DNA from: JBGTKH01 sp041744735 | GTDB taxonomy: Bacteria; Planctomycetota; Planctomycetia; Pirellulales; Pirellulaceae | DNA length: 6,182 bases | Reading direction: 5' to 3' | NCBI GenBank assembly: GCA_041744735.1 | Contig: JBGTKH010000405.1 | Location: 1 to 6,182, forward strand | Shown: piece by piece, positions 6,144 to 6,182 of the stretch | How the letters are laid out: every line of letters starts with the position of its first letter | Position numbering within the stretch: the first letter of the stretch is position 1 | Position numbers and translations under genes: made by a program | Notes under the pieces: generated by a model | Told to the model about the DNA's origin: nothing | What the model saw: the letters and a program-made list of their open reading frames with translations, nothing else | The model's database searches: none

Positions 6144-6182
6144 AACATGGAGACCCGCCCACAACATGGAGACCCGCCAACA
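6131..6182 (+). repeat. 19-bp tandem repeat, two full copies and one partial
   Basis: gagacccgcccacaacatg occurs at 6131-6149 and again, identical, at 6150-6168. A third copy starts at 6169 and runs off the edge with a change after gagacccgcc. The unit consists of the right arm of hairpin copy B plus its flank, so the array arose by duplicating that half of the hairpin. It may continue beyond the window. Confidence 0.75.

Larger units (their letters stand above)
5666..6182. other. Gene-free stretch upstream of the desaturase
   Basis: No convincing coding region lies in these 517 bases. The open frames here either extend the desaturase without family resemblance or overlap it out of frame. 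Positions 5666-5927 would be a long transcribed leader if the candidate promoter at 5928-5955 is real, and I found no riboswitch I can name in it. Positions 5951-5986 hold two 18-bp direct repeats. Positions 6008-6182 are a dense block of inverted and tandem repeats running to the edge. Confidence 0.7.

Noticed and set aside
5666..6148. A 161-residue N-terminal extension of the desaturase starting at 6148
   Set aside because: The extension covers hairpins and tandem repeats, has no membrane or family resemblance, and the internal ATG at 5665 has a good ribosome site exactly where family similarity starts.
6008..6182. A CRISPR array at the right edge
   Set aside because: The 19-bp units are directly adjacent with no spacers, and the hairpins are inverted rather than regularly spaced direct repeats.

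Overview
The window looks like chromosomal DNA from a GC-rich environmental bacterium, most likely a planctomycete of the Pirellulales type. This is inferred from the gene mix (a large SEC-C/TPR protein, a Tat-exported sulfite-oxidase-fold molybdoenzyme, a DUF433/DUF5615 pair, a membrane desaturase), from the loose gene packing and from the many small palindromic repeats between genes. No rRNA, tRNA, transposase, phage gene or CRISPR array was seen.

Layout. (1) Positions 1-2018, minus strand: a large SEC-C zinc-motif protein with TPR-like repeats. Its C-terminus runs off the left edge. (2) Positions 2019-2189: a short gap in which I see no gene or convincing signal. (3) Positions 2190-2869, minus strand: a two-gene operon of a DUF433 antitoxin-like protein followed by a DUF5615 PIN-like protein, joined by an ATGA overlap. 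(4) Positions 2870-3128: a divergent intergenic region. (5) Positions 3129-4409, plus strand: a Tat-signal molybdopterin oxidoreductase of the sulfite oxidase superfamily. (6) Positions 4410-4672: a convergent intergenic region with four hairpin-forming sequences. (7) Positions 4673-5665, minus strand: a complete membrane fatty acid desaturase of the acyl-CoA delta-9 (SCD-like) type, with every expected metal-ligand position filled. (8) Positions 5666-6182: 517 bases without a convincing gene, holding the desaturase leader, a candidate promoter with two 18-bp direct repeats, and a repeat-rich block of inverted hairpins and 19-bp tandem units running off the right edge.

The four transcription units do not form one pathway. 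They look like independent housekeeping or accessory genes. The most unusual signal is noncoding. Three separate perfect hairpins share the apex GTC-GNGA-GAC, a GNRA-type tetraloop closed by C-G, but have different stems. The two at the right end are inverted relative to each other and differ by compensatory base-pair swaps. This points to an interspersed structured repeat family rather than chance palindromes.
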